Notes under the pieces: generated by a model | The model's database searches: none | What the model saw: only the letters and a program-made list of their open reading frames with translations | What the model was told of the DNA's origin: nothing | Translations under genes and position numbers: made by a program | Origin: Nitrospira sp. SG-bin1 | GTDB lineage: Bacteria; Nitrospirota; Nitrospiria; Nitrospirales; Nitrospiraceae | Direction of reading: 5' to 3' | NCBI GenBank assembly: GCA_002083365.1 | Contig: LVWS01000033.1 | Span: 248,001-312,000 of the forward strand | DNA: 64,000 bases | Shown: piece by piece, positions 1 to 7,863 of the stretch | Position numbering within the stretch: the first letter of the stretch is position 1 | Layout of the letters: every line of letters starts with the position of its first letter

Positions 1-1
1 G

Positions 2-235
2 TTGGAGGAGCAGCAGTACATCGCGAAGCTCGAACGAGCGGGATTCGAACGAGTCTCGATCGAGCCGACCCGAGTGTATACGGCCGCTGATGCGCGTGAT
101 TTGTTCGAGGGAACCGATCTCGACCTCAACGTCGTCGCGCCGGCCGTCGATGGCAAGTTCATCAGCGGGTTCGTACGGGCGACGAAACCGGAAGCGGGTC
201 CGGCGGCCTGCTGCTCGGCGAGCTGTTGCCCATGA
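2..235 (+). CDS. arsM: Arsenite S-adenosylmethionine methyltransferase, C-terminal part (5' end outside window)
   Basis: Only the last 77 codons are in the window; the frame is open to the left edge, so the apparent TTG start is probably an internal codon. The residues (YIAKLERAGFERVSIE, then FISGFVRATKP and a Cys-rich tail CCSASCC) fit the C-terminus of ArsM-type SAM methyltransferases, which methylate As(III) in the cytoplasm. The tail with paired cysteines is common in that family. The stop codon overlaps the ATG of arsC (ATGA), so the two are translationally coupled in an arsenic operon whose upstream part is not visible. Confidence is moderate because the SAM-binding motifs are outside the window. 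Confidence 0.7.
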   Translation: MEEQQYIAKLERAGFERVSIEPTRVYTAADARDLFEGTDLDLNVVAPAVDGKFISGFVRATKPEAGPAACCSASCCP

Positions 236-648
236 AACAGCGCGTGTTGTTCCTCTGTACGGGGAATTCGGCTCGCAGCCAGATGGCGGAAGGCCTGCTG
301 CGTCATCTGGCCGGAGATCGATATGACGTCTCGAGTGCCGGAACGCATCCCGTCGGGCTCAATGCCGGCGCGGTGACGGCCATGCAGGAGCTGGGCATCG
401 ATATTTCCGCACAGCGGTCAAAGCGCATGGACGAATTTGTGGACCAGGCGTTCGACTATGTCATTACCGTGTGCGATCGTGCCAAGGAGTCTTGTCCTCG
501 TTGGCCCGACACGGGACGGCTCGTCCATTGGAGTTTCGAGGACCCTGCTGCCGTAGTGGAACCGGCTGAAGAACGGCGCAAGGCCTTTCGGACGGTACGG
601 GATCACATCAGAACGCACATCGAAGGATTCTTTTCGATCGGCCGTTAG
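232..648 (+). CDS. arsC: Arsenate reductase, thioredoxin-coupled low-molecular-weight phosphatase type
   Basis: 138 residues. It reduces arsenate to arsenite in the cytoplasm so that arsenite can be exported or methylated. The P-loop CTGNSARS sits at residues 9-16 (CX5R of the LMW protein tyrosine phosphatase fold). A second Cys pair follows in CDRAKESC (Cys81 and Cys88). Cys9, Cys81 and Cys88 form the three-cysteine relay of thioredoxin-dependent ArsC enzymes such as that of Staphylococcus pI258. The ATG at 232 is preferred over an in-frame TTG at 226 because it overlaps the arsM stop codon. Length is normal for the family (about 130-140). Its neighbour arsM makes the pathway arsenate to arsenite to methylated arsenic. 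Confidence 0.93.
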   Translation: MKQRVLFLCTGNSARSQMAEGLLRHLAGDRYDVSSAGTHPVGLNAGAVTAMQELGIDISAQRSKRMDEFVDQAFDYVITVCDRAKESCPRWPDTGRLVHWSFEDPAAVVEPAEERRKAFRTVRDHIRTHIEGFFSIGR

Positions 649-719
649 AGGCGGCATCCGAGAGCCGCTCATCCCACCGCAAGCGGCCGATGAGGCGTTG
701 CCTCGCTTCCGGGGTGTGC

Positions 720-748
720 TTGCGCACTTAGGGGAACTCCGTTATAGT
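720..748 (+). promoter_or_regulatory. Predicted sigma70-type promoter
   Basis: TTGCGC at 720-725 and TATAGT at 743-748 are separated by 17 bp, 28 bp before the lipoprotein start at 777. The spacing is ideal and both boxes are close to consensus. This would give the lipoprotein gene its own promoter, separate from arsC. Confidence 0.55.
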
Positions 749-776
749 GCCCCCACCCCACCACGGAGGAATACTA

Positions 777-1193
777 ATGAATAAGATGCCGGTAGTCATC
801 GGGCTTTTTGGCTTCGCCTGCCTCTTGGGAGCTGGGTGCGCTTCGGAACTGGCCATGATGCAACCGACATCGGGAGGTCCATCGGTGTTCCCGACCGCGA
901 CCAAGGTAGTGTCTGCGGGACTATCGGATTCCCTGCAGGCATGCTTGTCAAAGATCTCGAATGAGTCCAGCGATGGGGCGAAGATGGTCGCCGAACAAAG
1001 CTGTCGGGACAATGAAAAGATTCATCAAGGCGTGGTGGGGACGGCCATCGCCAAAAGCGGCAATCGCGCCTCCGCCGGTACGCAAGGTGATTCGATGCAT
1101 GCCTGCATGGCCCGCATCTCCACGGACGCGACGGCCGGTCAACGAATGTTGGCGGAAGAAAGTTGCAAACGTGATGAGCTCACCCATCACTGA
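777..1193 (+). CDS. Small lipoprotein with a duplicated Cys-containing module
   Basis: 138 residues, function not recognised. The ATG at 777 follows a GGAGGA Shine-Dalgarno. The N-terminus is a lipoprotein signal (MNKMPVVIGLFGF...LLGAGC), with lipobox LGAGC giving Cys20 or so as the lipidated residue. The mature protein contains two copies of a module of about 33 residues. Copy one begins SLQACLSKIS and ends VAEQSCRDNEKIH; copy two begins SMHACMARIS and ends LAEESCKRDELTH. Each copy has two Cys 22 residues apart, so an intramodule disulfide is possible. The duplication is internal and fairly old, with about half the positions identical. A dedicated promoter precedes it. It probably sits on the inner face of the outer membrane or in the periplasm; I do not propose a function. 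Confidence 0.7.
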   Translation: MNKMPVVIGLFGFACLLGAGCASELAMMQPTSGGPSVFPTATKVVSAGLSDSLQACLSKISNESSDGAKMVAEQSCRDNEKIHQGVVGTAIAKSGNRASAGTQGDSMHACMARISTDATAGQRMLAEESCKRDELTHH

Positions 1194-1502
1194 GAACAAA
1201 CCAGGACATCCAGGACCGATCCGGCTGCCAAGCGCAGTCCCAGGTCACGCACAGGGCGCTGGTCGCGTGGTGTGATACCTACTTTGGAATCTACGGGGCA
1301 TCGAACGTCGTATTTCTCTCCTCCACAGCTCCAGGCACCTTTCCGAGGATAGACCCCACATTCTGTCACTCGTCCATCTCCATCAAGTCACTCGCATCAG
1401 CGTGTAGGCCCGCGCCGATCTTGTTCAGGCGACGCGAGCCTTCGCATCATGGACCATGCGCTGCTGAAGCGCTGCCGCCTTCGTCCGACGTCGAATCAAG
1501 TA

Positions 1503-1530
1503 TTGATAAGCATCTCTTATCGAATATTAA
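1503..1530 (+). promoter_or_regulatory. Candidate promoter with an internal inverted repeat (possible operator)
   Basis: The 433-nt stretch 1194-1626 has no gene. Within an AT-rich patch at 1500-1545, TTGATA (1503-1508) and TATTAA (1525-1530) are 16 bp apart. An inverted repeat GATAAG (1505-1510) / CTTATC (1516-1521) fills the space between the two boxes. A repressor or activator bound there would control the secreted repeat protein starting at 1627. I see nothing else in the stretch. Confidence 0.4.
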
Positions 1531-1626
1531 TAAACTATCAATTGGACTGATCGACTAGGGGAAGTTATCTTCCGCTCAAGCATGCGGAATGATCTGCAGC
1601 AGATCACAAACCACAAGGAGGGAGTT

Positions 1627-1980
1627 ATGAGAAGCAAGTCCATCGTAACGATCGGATTCATGACAATGATGGCCGTGGCCGGCGTAGTGAGTGCATCTGG
1701 CAGTTTCGCGTCGGATGTGGGCTCTATCGCAGCCTCAGAGCGTATCGGACATGGAGGATCGACCTATTCGTCGAACTCCGACGGGGCGGGTGTGTGCCGG
1801 ATGAAGGCGGACATGGCTGAACGAATCGGAGCCGGAGGGTCAACCTATTCATCCAGCCAGACGATGTCCGCCCAGGCCGGTGGGTGTCGAACGAGGGGAG
1901 AGGGCAGAAACAAAGTGGATGTCATCGAGCGGATTGGACATGGAGGATCGAGTTATTCTTTCGGCTTGCCGATGAGCTAG
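1627..1980 (+). CDS. Secreted small protein with three ERIGxGGSxYS repeats
   Basis: 117 residues, family not recognised. The ATG at 1627 is chosen because AAGGAGGGAG precedes it and a Sec signal peptide follows (MRSKSIVTIGFMTMMAVAGV...SGSFASD, cleavage probably after SFA). The mature part is short and holds three copies of a motif: ERIGHGGSTYSS, ERIGAGGSTYSS and ERIGHGGSSYSF. They are spaced about 35 and 45 residues apart, with CR-containing linkers (GVCRMK, GGCRTR). Low complexity and Gly/Ser richness suggest a small exported structural or surface-associated protein. A perfect 13-bp hairpin lies 17 nt after the stop. The repeats match no fold I can name. Confidence 0.75.
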   Translation: MRSKSIVTIGFMTMMAVAGVVSASGSFASDVGSIAASERIGHGGSTYSSNSDGAGVCRMKADMAERIGAGGSTYSSSQTMSAQAGGCRTRGEGRNKVDVIERIGHGGSSYSFGLPMS

Positions 1981-1997
1981 CGGTGGACAAACTGGAA

Positions 1998-2032
1998 TGG
2001 TCTGAGGAGGGTATTGTTTCCTCCTCAGACCA
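1998..2032 (+). terminator. Strong hairpin downstream of the repeat-protein gene
   Basis: TGGTCTGAGGAGG (1998-2010) pairs perfectly with CCTCCTCAGACCA (2020-2032) around a 9-nt loop. There is no clear T tract after it, so it may act as a transcript-stabilising 3' end rather than a classical intrinsic terminator. The same stem sequence returns at 2761-2787. Confidence 0.6.
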
Positions 2033-2327
2033 CGGCAGTGTGAATGTGATTCACCACGTTGTGTGAGTAACAGACCTTTCTCTCATCTCGCGCCATCAAG
2101 CTGACGTTGCCGGCCTTACATCATCTCCATTTCCATTCCAAAACGGCTCAGCTCCGCCGTTTGTCAGCTATCGAATCTGATCCAACCGTTGCCCTACACG
2201 GAGAGGCTCGCAGATGCGGCAGCGGCAAATGAAAAGATCTTCACCGGCTATTCAGGTTCTCTTCATCCATAGTCGGTATGTTGAGGCATGGCACTGGGAG
2301 CTAAGGACAGAAAGGAGGGCATCACTT
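2033..2327. other. Intergenic stretch with a small inverted repeat
   Basis: This stretch has no convincing gene on either strand. AAACGGC (2141-2147) and GCCGTTT (2156-2162) form a 7-bp stem with an 8-nt loop; it lacks a T tract. Nothing else stands out. Confidence 0.3.
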
Positions 2328-2555
2328 ATGGCTAGCATAGTGACTCTTTCAATGGTCTGCTTTCCATACGTCATGATGGGACTAGGCCAAGCCATCATAG
2401 CAAGCACAAACCTTCCTGAAAGGAAAGTCGATAAGACAGATGACATTCGAGGGTGGAGAATTCGTCGCCGAACGTTTGAGAAAGCAACTTCCCACTCGGA
2501 AGACCGAACGTTATGGGCGTATCCGATACTGTCGCCGCATTGGGGGAAAGCATGA
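2328..2555 (+). CDS. Possible small membrane protein
   Basis: 75 residues, not recognised. The argument for a gene is a near-perfect Shine-Dalgarno (AAAGGAGGG at 2311-2319) 8 nt before the ATG, followed by a hydrophobic segment (MASIVTLSMVCFPYVMMGLG, residues 1-20) that would span a membrane. The following 55 residues are polar and basic (RGWRIRRRTF) and do not look strongly constrained, so the true product may be shorter or the 3' part may be decayed. It lies between two copies of the same hairpin, in line with another small gene at 2654. The reading frame itself is uncertain. Confidence 0.4.
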   Translation: MASIVTLSMVCFPYVMMGLGQAIIASTNLPERKVDKTDDIRGWRIRRRTFEKATSHSEDRTLWAYPILSPHWGKA

Positions 2556-2653
2556 CAGTGGTATAGAGACGACGAAGAACGTAGAAGTCCTTCATCGTCT
2601 CATCATGCTGCCGCGGCATATTGATGTTCAAAGAAACAAGGAGGTGGGTTGCC

Positions 2654-2731
2654 ATGACGATGATTATTCTTTCGGCAATTACATTGGGTGCTATGTTCGG
2701 AGGCATGTACAAATCATTTGGTGCTGATTGA
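2654..2731 (+). CDS. 25-residue hydrophobic microprotein
   Basis: The predicted peptide starts MTMIILSAITLGAMFGGMYK and ends SFGAD. It is one short transmembrane helix with a GxxxG-like GAMFGG motif and a polar C-terminus. AAGGAGG (2638-2644) is a strong Shine-Dalgarno 9 nt before the ATG, and a hairpin at 2761-2787 follows 29 nt after the stop, which makes a compact transcription unit. No family is recognised. Such peptides often bind and tune membrane proteins; here the convergent neighbour is the RND transporter, but a link is only a guess. Confidence 0.5.
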   Translation: MTMIILSAITLGAMFGGMYKSFGAD

Positions 2732-2760
2732 GAGAGCCTTTTGACAAATAGGGTCATGAT

Positions 2761-2787
2761 CTGAGGAGGGTGTACAGCCCTCCTCAG
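2761..2787. terminator. Second copy of the CTGAGGAGGG hairpin
   Basis: CTGAGGAGGG (2761-2770) pairs with CCCTCCTCAG (2778-2787) around a 7-nt loop. The left arm and flank (TCTGAGGAGGGT) are the same as in the hairpin at 1998-2032. It lies between convergent genes, the microprotein at 2654 and the RND pump gene, and could end transcription from either side. There is no T run on the plus strand. Confidence 0.55.
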
Positions 2788-2889
2788 GCTAGAGACTTGT
2801 AGTCGAAAGACAGTTCTCCTCTCATTTCAAACCCGCAGCACTCTTGTTTAAATCTTAGGCCGTACGATCGTAATTTCTCAGTGACAACC

Positions 2890-5800
2890 TCACTGGTTCT
2901 TTTCTGATTCTGGCGAAGCCGGCGAAAAGAGAGTGTACAACGTCGGCAGGACGATCAGTGTCAATGCCGTCGAACTCACCAAGCCTCCGATGACGACGAC
3001 CGCCAACGGTCGTTGGACTTCCGAGCCGACCCCCTGCGAAAGGGCCAACGGAATCACCCCCAACATGGCAACCAACGCCGTCATCAATACCGGCCTTAGA
3101 CGCAGCAGACAGCCCCGGACGATGGCGTCGTCCATCGGCAGGCCTTCGGCGCGCAGTTGATTGATATAGGACACGAGAACGATGCCGTTGAGGACCGCCA
3201 CACCGAAGAGATTGATGAAGCCGACGGACGCCGGCACACTGAGGTATTCACCGGTCAGCCACAGCGCCACGATGCCGCCGATGAGGGCGAACGGAAGATT
3301 CAGGATGATCAAGGCGGCATAACGGACGGAATTGAAGGAGGCGTACAGCAAAAGGAAGATCAAGCCGATGGTAATCGGCACGATGATCTTGAGCCTCGCC
3401 ATCGCCCGCTCCATGTTTTCGAAGGAGCCTCCCCACACGAGGTGATAGCCAGTCGGCACCCGAACTTCCCGCTGAATCCGACCCTGGGCTTCCTTGACGA
3501 TGCTTTCGATATCGCGGCCGAACGTGTTGAAGCCGACGTAGATCCGGCGGTTGAGTCCTTCCCGGCTGATGAGAGCGGGTCCTTGCCGCAGTTCGATGTT
3601 CGCCACTTCTCCCAATGGAATGAGCGCGCCCGATGTCGTCGTCAGGAGAATATTGCCGATCGTTTCGACACTGTTCCGGAACTGTTCCGGATAGCGGAGG
3701 GTCAAATCGAAGCGTTTTTGCCCCTCGTACACCCGCGTGGCGGCTTCGGCTCCGATGGCGGTCGAGATGATCTCGCGGATATGCGCGACGTTGATGCCGT
3801 GGCGGGCGATTTTCCCGCGATCGATGTCGATCGACAGGTACGTTTGGCCGAAGAGTTGTTCGATGCGGATGTCCTTGACTCCGTCGACGCCGCTCATGAC
3901 CGATCGGATCCCTTCGGCGATGGCGCGTAACGTCTCCAGATCATCTCCGATGACTTTGACGGTCGCCTCCGAGCGCACGCCGGACAAGAGCTCGTCCACC
4001 CGTTGCTGAATCGGCTGGCTGAGGAGGAAGTTGGCTCCGGGCACACGTTCAATGCGTCGCCGGATGGCGTCGTCCAGTTCCGGCTTGGTGTCCGCGGTCG
4101 TCCATTCGTCCATCGGCTTCAGCAACACGACCGGGTCGCTGGCGTTCGGCTCCTGGGGATCATTGCCCAATTCCGAACGGCCGATCTTCGAGACCACCAT
4201 CCGGACTTCCGGGAATTCCAGGATCGCCCGGTGCACGTCCTTTTCGATCTTGATTGATTCCTCCAGTGAAATGCTGGGCAAACGAATGATTTGAGGCGTG
4301 AGGGCGACTTCGTTCAAGATGGGGATGAACTCGCCGCCGAGAAGTGGAAAGAGTGCAAGGCTTCCTATCAACAGGAGGACGGCCCCGCCGACCACGATCA
4401 AGCGGTGCGCCATGGCCCAACCCAGGGCGGGACGATAGAAGCGCTTGGCCGAGCGGAGGATCCAGGTATCGTGCTCCCTGGCCTGCTTCAACATCAGCGT
4501 GCAGAGGGCCGGCGAAAGGCTGAGCGACAAGACCAGCGACAACGACAACACGATGATGATGGTGTAGGCCAACGGCTTGAACATTTTCCCTTCCATGCCC
4601 TGGAGCGACAGGATGGGCAGGAAGACCAGCATGATGATCAGGATGCCGAACACCACCGGTTGAGCCACTTCCTTCACGGCATGGAGCACGACGGCGGCGC
4701 GCGGCTCGGCGGACGACGCCCGCTCGGCGAGATGCCGGTAGACGTTCTCCACCACCACGACCGAGCCGTCCACCATCATTCCGATGGCGATGACGAGACC
4801 GCCGAGCGACATGAGATTGGCCGTCATGCCGCCTTGTCGCATCGCGATAAACGTCGAGAGCGGCGCCACGATGAGCGTCGCCGTGACGATCAACGAACTG
4901 CGCACGTCGCCGAGAAACAGAAAGAGCACGACGATCACCAGGACGATGCCCTCCAGAAGCGCCTTGTAGACCGTGTTCAGCGCCATGACGATCAACTCGA
5001 TCCGATCGTAGAACGGGACGATGCGAAGGCCATGGGGCAGGAGTTTCTTGGCATGGATCTCCTCCACCTTGTCCTTGACCGACTGCACCACGTCCCTGGC
5101 GTTGCCTCCCCGAAGCATCAGCACGATCCCGACGACGACTTCGCGCTTGCCGTTGAGCACCGCAGCCCCATGGCGAACCGCATGGCCGATCCGGACCTCC
5201 GCCACGTCTCGCACATACACGGGGGTCCCATGGGCTTCCTTGACGACGATGTTTTCAATGTCGCCCAGCGTCTTGATCAGACCGATGCCGCGGACGATGT
5301 ATTTCTCCGGCCCCTTCTCCAGGATATTGCCGCCGGCGTTGGCGTTGTTGTCGGCGACCGCCTTGAACACCTCGTGCAGCGCCAGGTTGTACTTGCGGAG
5401 CAAGCCGGGGTCCACCATGACTTGGTACCATTTCACGAACCCCCCCATCGAGTTGACGTCGACCACGTCCGGTTGACCCTTGAGCAACGGGCGAACGACC
5501 CAGTCTTCCAGGGTGCGCCGCTCCATGAGCTCTTCCTCCGTCATCACGAAGCCGGGATCGTCGTCGTGCGGGCCTTCCAGGTAGAATTGATACACCTCTC
5601 CCAATCCGGTCGAGTTCGGCACCAGTTCCGACACGGCGCCGGCCGGCAGACTTTTTTGCACCTCCAACACCCGCTCCAACACGACCTGCCGCGCGAGATA
5701 GATGTCGATGTCGTCGCGGAACACCACGGTGATCATCGACAAACCCACCTTCGAAAACGAGCGGATATCGGTCAAGCCCGGCGCGCCGGTCAATTGCAGC

Positions 5801-6006
5801 TCCAGCGGAAACGTCACGAACCGTTCGATCTCGACGGGCGAGAGTCCGGGAACCTCCGTGACCACTTGCACCAACACCGTCGTCACGTCGGGAAAGGCAT
5901 CGATCGCGATCGTGCGGAAGGAGTACACCCCTCCGGCCACGAGCAGAGCCGCCACGGCGACGACGAGGATGCGGTATCGGATCGAGAGTTCAATGAATGA
6001 CGACAT
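2890..6006 (-). CDS. Heavy-metal efflux RND pump, inner-membrane subunit (CusA/CzcA family)
   Basis: 1038 residues, the normal length for HME-RND transporters, which use proton flow to export metal ions from periplasm or cytoplasm through a tripartite complex. The N-terminus (MSSFIELSIRYRILVVAVAA) is the first transmembrane helix, followed by DAFPDV and VPGLSPVEIERFVTFPLE, both typical of the family. In the fourth transmembrane helix the motif is AIGMMVDGSVVVVEN. The single Asp in the MVD position resembles the AIGxMVD of CusA (Cu/Ag) more than the DFG...VDGA of CzcA (Zn/Co/Cd). The specificity guess is therefore Cu/Ag-like but not secure. The partner adaptor gene lies 29 nt upstream. No outer-membrane channel gene is adjacent. 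Confidence 0.93.
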   Translation of the reverse strand: MSSFIELSIRYRILVVAVAALLVAGGVYSFRTIAIDAFPDVTTVLVQVVTEVPGLSPVEIERFVTFPLELQLTGAPGLTDIRSFSKVGLSMITVVFRDDIDIYLARQVVLERVLEVQKSLPAGAVSELVPNSTGLGEVYQFYLEGPHDDDPGFVMTEEELMERRTLEDWVVRPLLKGQPDVVDVNSMGGFVKWYQVMVDPGLLRKYNLALHEVFKAVADNNANAGGNILEKGPEKYIVRGIGLIKTLGDIENIVVKEAHGTPVYVRDVAEVRIGHAVRHGAAVLNGKREVVVGIVLMLRGGNARDVVQSVKDKVEEIHAKKLLPHGLRIVPFYDRIELIVMALNTVYKALLEGIVLVIVVLFLFLGDVRSSLIVTATLIVAPLSTFIAMRQGGMTANLMSLGGLVIAIGMMVDGSVVVVENVYRHLAERASSAEPRAAVVLHAVKEVAQPVVFGILIIMLVFLPILSLQGMEGKMFKPLAYTIIIVLSLSLVLSLSLSPALCTLMLKQAREHDTWILRSAKRFYRPALGWAMAHRLIVVGGAVLLLIGSLALFPLLGGEFIPILNEVALTPQIIRLPSISLEESIKIEKDVHRAILEFPEVRMVVSKIGRSELGNDPQEPNASDPVVLLKPMDEWTTADTKPELDDAIRRRIERVPGANFLLSQPIQQRVDELLSGVRSEATVKVIGDDLETLRAIAEGIRSVMSGVDGVKDIRIEQLFGQTYLSIDIDRGKIARHGINVAHIREIISTAIGAEAATRVYEGQKRFDLTLRYPEQFRNSVETIGNILLTTTSGALIPLGEVANIELRQGPALISREGLNRRIYVGFNTFGRDIESIVKEAQGRIQREVRVPTGYHLVWGGSFENMERAMARLKIIVPITIGLIFLLLYASFNSVRYAALIILNLPFALIGGIVALWLTGEYLSVPASVGFINLFGVAVLNGIVLVSYINQLRAEGLPMDDAIVRGCLLRLRPVLMTALVAMLGVIPLALSQGVGSEVQRPLAVVVIGGLVSSTALTLIVLPTLYTLFSPASPESEKNQ

Positions 6007-6035
6007 GGGCGGCGGGCATCACGTCAACGTGTCCG

Positions 6036-7223
6036 TTATACTTCGTCGCCGAAGAGTTCCGACTTCAAGGTATAGGCGCCTTTGATCACGACCGGTTCTC
6101 CTTCGCGCAGTCCTTCGAGAATACGCACCATGCGACCGTTGCTTTCTCCGAGCGAGACATCCCTCGCTTCAAACGTCGTCGCGTCACGTTGGACGAACAC
6201 AAACTTCCGGTCTCGCTCACGCTGAATCGCGTCTTCAGGCAGCACAAGCACGTTTTGCTCGGGCAGCGAGTAGGCCCGGATCGTCGCAAACATGTTCGGT
6301 TTCAATTTGCGCTGGGGGTTCGGCACTTCGAGACGCAGGCTCATCGTGCGGGTCGCCATATCGAGGACATCGCCGATATAGGTCACGTCGCCCTGGAAGA
6401 CCTCACCGGGGTAGGCCGTCAACAACACCTCGACACGTTGCTTCACGCCCGACGAGCCGGTGTGTGGACGAATGAACGGTATGTCCTTTTCAGGGATATT
6501 GGCCAGCACCCAGACTTCGGACAGGTCGGCCACGGTGAAGAGCTTCTCAGTGACTTCCACGACTTCTCCTTTCGTCAAGTTCCTCGCGATCACGCGGCTA
6601 TCGAACGGCGCCTTGATCGGCACGTGCGAGAGGACCTTTTGCTCGCGGTTCAACCGCCGAATCTGGTCTTCGGTCATGCCGAGAAGGTGTAGACGGGCCT
6701 CGGTTTCGCGCCTTTCCGCACGTGCCGTCCGCAACTCGCCTTGCCGCCGTTGCGCCTCGGCAAGAGGAATGACTTTCTCTTTAAGCAGCATCTGGGCCCG
6801 CTCATATGAACGCTCCGCCACATACAATCTGGCGACGGCCTTTAGATAGGCCGATTGGGCATCCACAAGGTCATTGCTGTAGAGGACCGCGAGGACCTCG
6901 CCGGCCCGCACCTGTTGTCCAAGGTCCGCGTAGACCTCTACGACGCGACCACGGACCAACGCGGTGATTTCCGCCGTTGCATGGTGGTTCGGGACGACCG
7001 TCGCCGGAAAGTCCCGGAAGGTCGAAAATTCGCCTCGGATGACGGGTTGCACGGCAATATCGCCTGTCTCGATTTCTTCCGCGGTCAATCGCACAAGTCC
7101 CGGCTCCGGGTCCGGCTTGACGGTTTCCTTGCCGCCTGCTTCTCCGTCGGTATTGTGGCAGCCCAGCGTGAAGCAGAGGAACGTCGATGCGAGCCAATGC
7201 TGTAGCAATCTCGTCCTGTTCAT
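6036..7223 (-). CDS. RND efflux periplasmic adaptor lipoprotein (CusB/CzcB family)
   Basis: 395 residues from the preferred start. It links the RND pump to an outer-membrane channel. The frame is open further upstream (to 7295), but the ATG at 7223 begins a lipoprotein signal, MNRTRLLQHWLASTFLCF followed by TLGC, and has AGGAAGGG just before it. Then come the barrel-sandwich half motif (ALVRGRVVEVYADLGQQVRAGE), an alpha-helical hairpin (residues about 125-200), the second half (HVPIKAPFDSRVIARNLTKGE) and the beta-barrel and membrane-proximal domains ending LREGEPVVIKGAYTLKSEL. It is the first gene of a two-gene operon with the pump gene. The His-rich N-terminal metal-binding extension of CzcB is absent. 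Confidence 0.92.
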   Translation of the reverse strand: MNRTRLLQHWLASTFLCFTLGCHNTDGEAGGKETVKPDPEPGLVRLTAEEIETGDIAVQPVIRGEFSTFRDFPATVVPNHHATAEITALVRGRVVEVYADLGQQVRAGEVLAVLYSNDLVDAQSAYLKAVARLYVAERSYERAQMLLKEKVIPLAEAQRRQGELRTARAERRETEARLHLLGMTEDQIRRLNREQKVLSHVPIKAPFDSRVIARNLTKGEVVEVTEKLFTVADLSEVWVLANIPEKDIPFIRPHTGSSGVKQRVEVLLTAYPGEVFQGDVTYIGDVLDMATRTMSLRLEVPNPQRKLKPNMFATIRAYSLPEQNVLVLPEDAIQRERDRKFVFVQRDATTFEARDVSLGESNGRMVRILEGLREGEPVVIKGAYTLKSELFGDEV

Positions 7224-7499
7224 CCCTTCCTGCGATGAGTTCGCGAATGCCTCGATCCGAGGCCTCTTACTGCCATTCCTGTCCACGTCCATCATAGGAT
7301 CGGAATAGCGTGGTCTATACTAGGGGATCCACTGGTATTTCTTCCGTGATGCCGATCTTGTCCCCCTTCAGAGGGGAAAGATTCCGAGGGAATTCAGTGC
7401 AGATTGAGTTGGGGGACGAATGCGTCGCGGGAGCGTCGGAGGTAAGCGAATCCTGTGGAAAACTGGTACGTTTAGGGTTTGAATGAGCCTCCATTGTTT

Positions 7500-7795
7500 C
7501 TATACGCGGGAAGGGCTCCCGTCGAGGATTTCATACACGCGTTGCGCCGGAAAGAGCGCCCCTCATTGCTCTTGGCGAGAGTGGTCAAGTCCGCCGCTTT
7601 CGTTCGTTACGCCTCCGAGAGCGGACCGTCGCCTTTCCCGCCAAGACCGTGGCAACTTGCGCAGTTCGACTCGTATTCGGCCTTACCATAGTCGGGAACC
7701 GATTGTGCGGGAGCTTCTCTCGCAATGAGAGTGAGCCCGATGGCGATCGCCAAAGTCCAGACTGATACGTTCAAGTGTTCCACCGTGACTTCCAT
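7500..7795 (-). pseudogene. Decayed small cytochrome c gene
   Basis: The 5' part encodes a signal peptide (MEVTVEHLNVSVWTLAIAIG...APAQS) and a haem site NCASCHGLGGKGDGPLSEA, then hits TAA at 7609-7607. Past the stop the same frame continues with KAADLTTLAKSNEG, typical cytochrome c sequence. A one-base shift in the G run near 7560 then restores ALFPAQRVYEILDG before a TAG at 7502-7500. So there are at least two lesions, a nonsense codon and a 1-nt deletion, and the C-terminal part with the axial Met is missing. The family usually has about 130-150 residues; compare the intact cytochrome c at 17686-18078. Sequencing error could explain one lesion but hardly all of them. Confidence 0.75.
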
Positions 7796-7863
7796 CCTTG
7801 CGAGGAAATCAGAACAAGTCGTTAGGATAGTCTGCTGGTCTCACCGTCCATGGCTTTGGCGAA

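Noticed and set aside
4291..6000. Long open frame (569 codons) on the plus strand
   Set aside because: It mirrors the RND pump gene on the other strand. The translation is rich in Arg, His, Asp and Gln without domains, the usual antisense shadow of GC-rich DNA.
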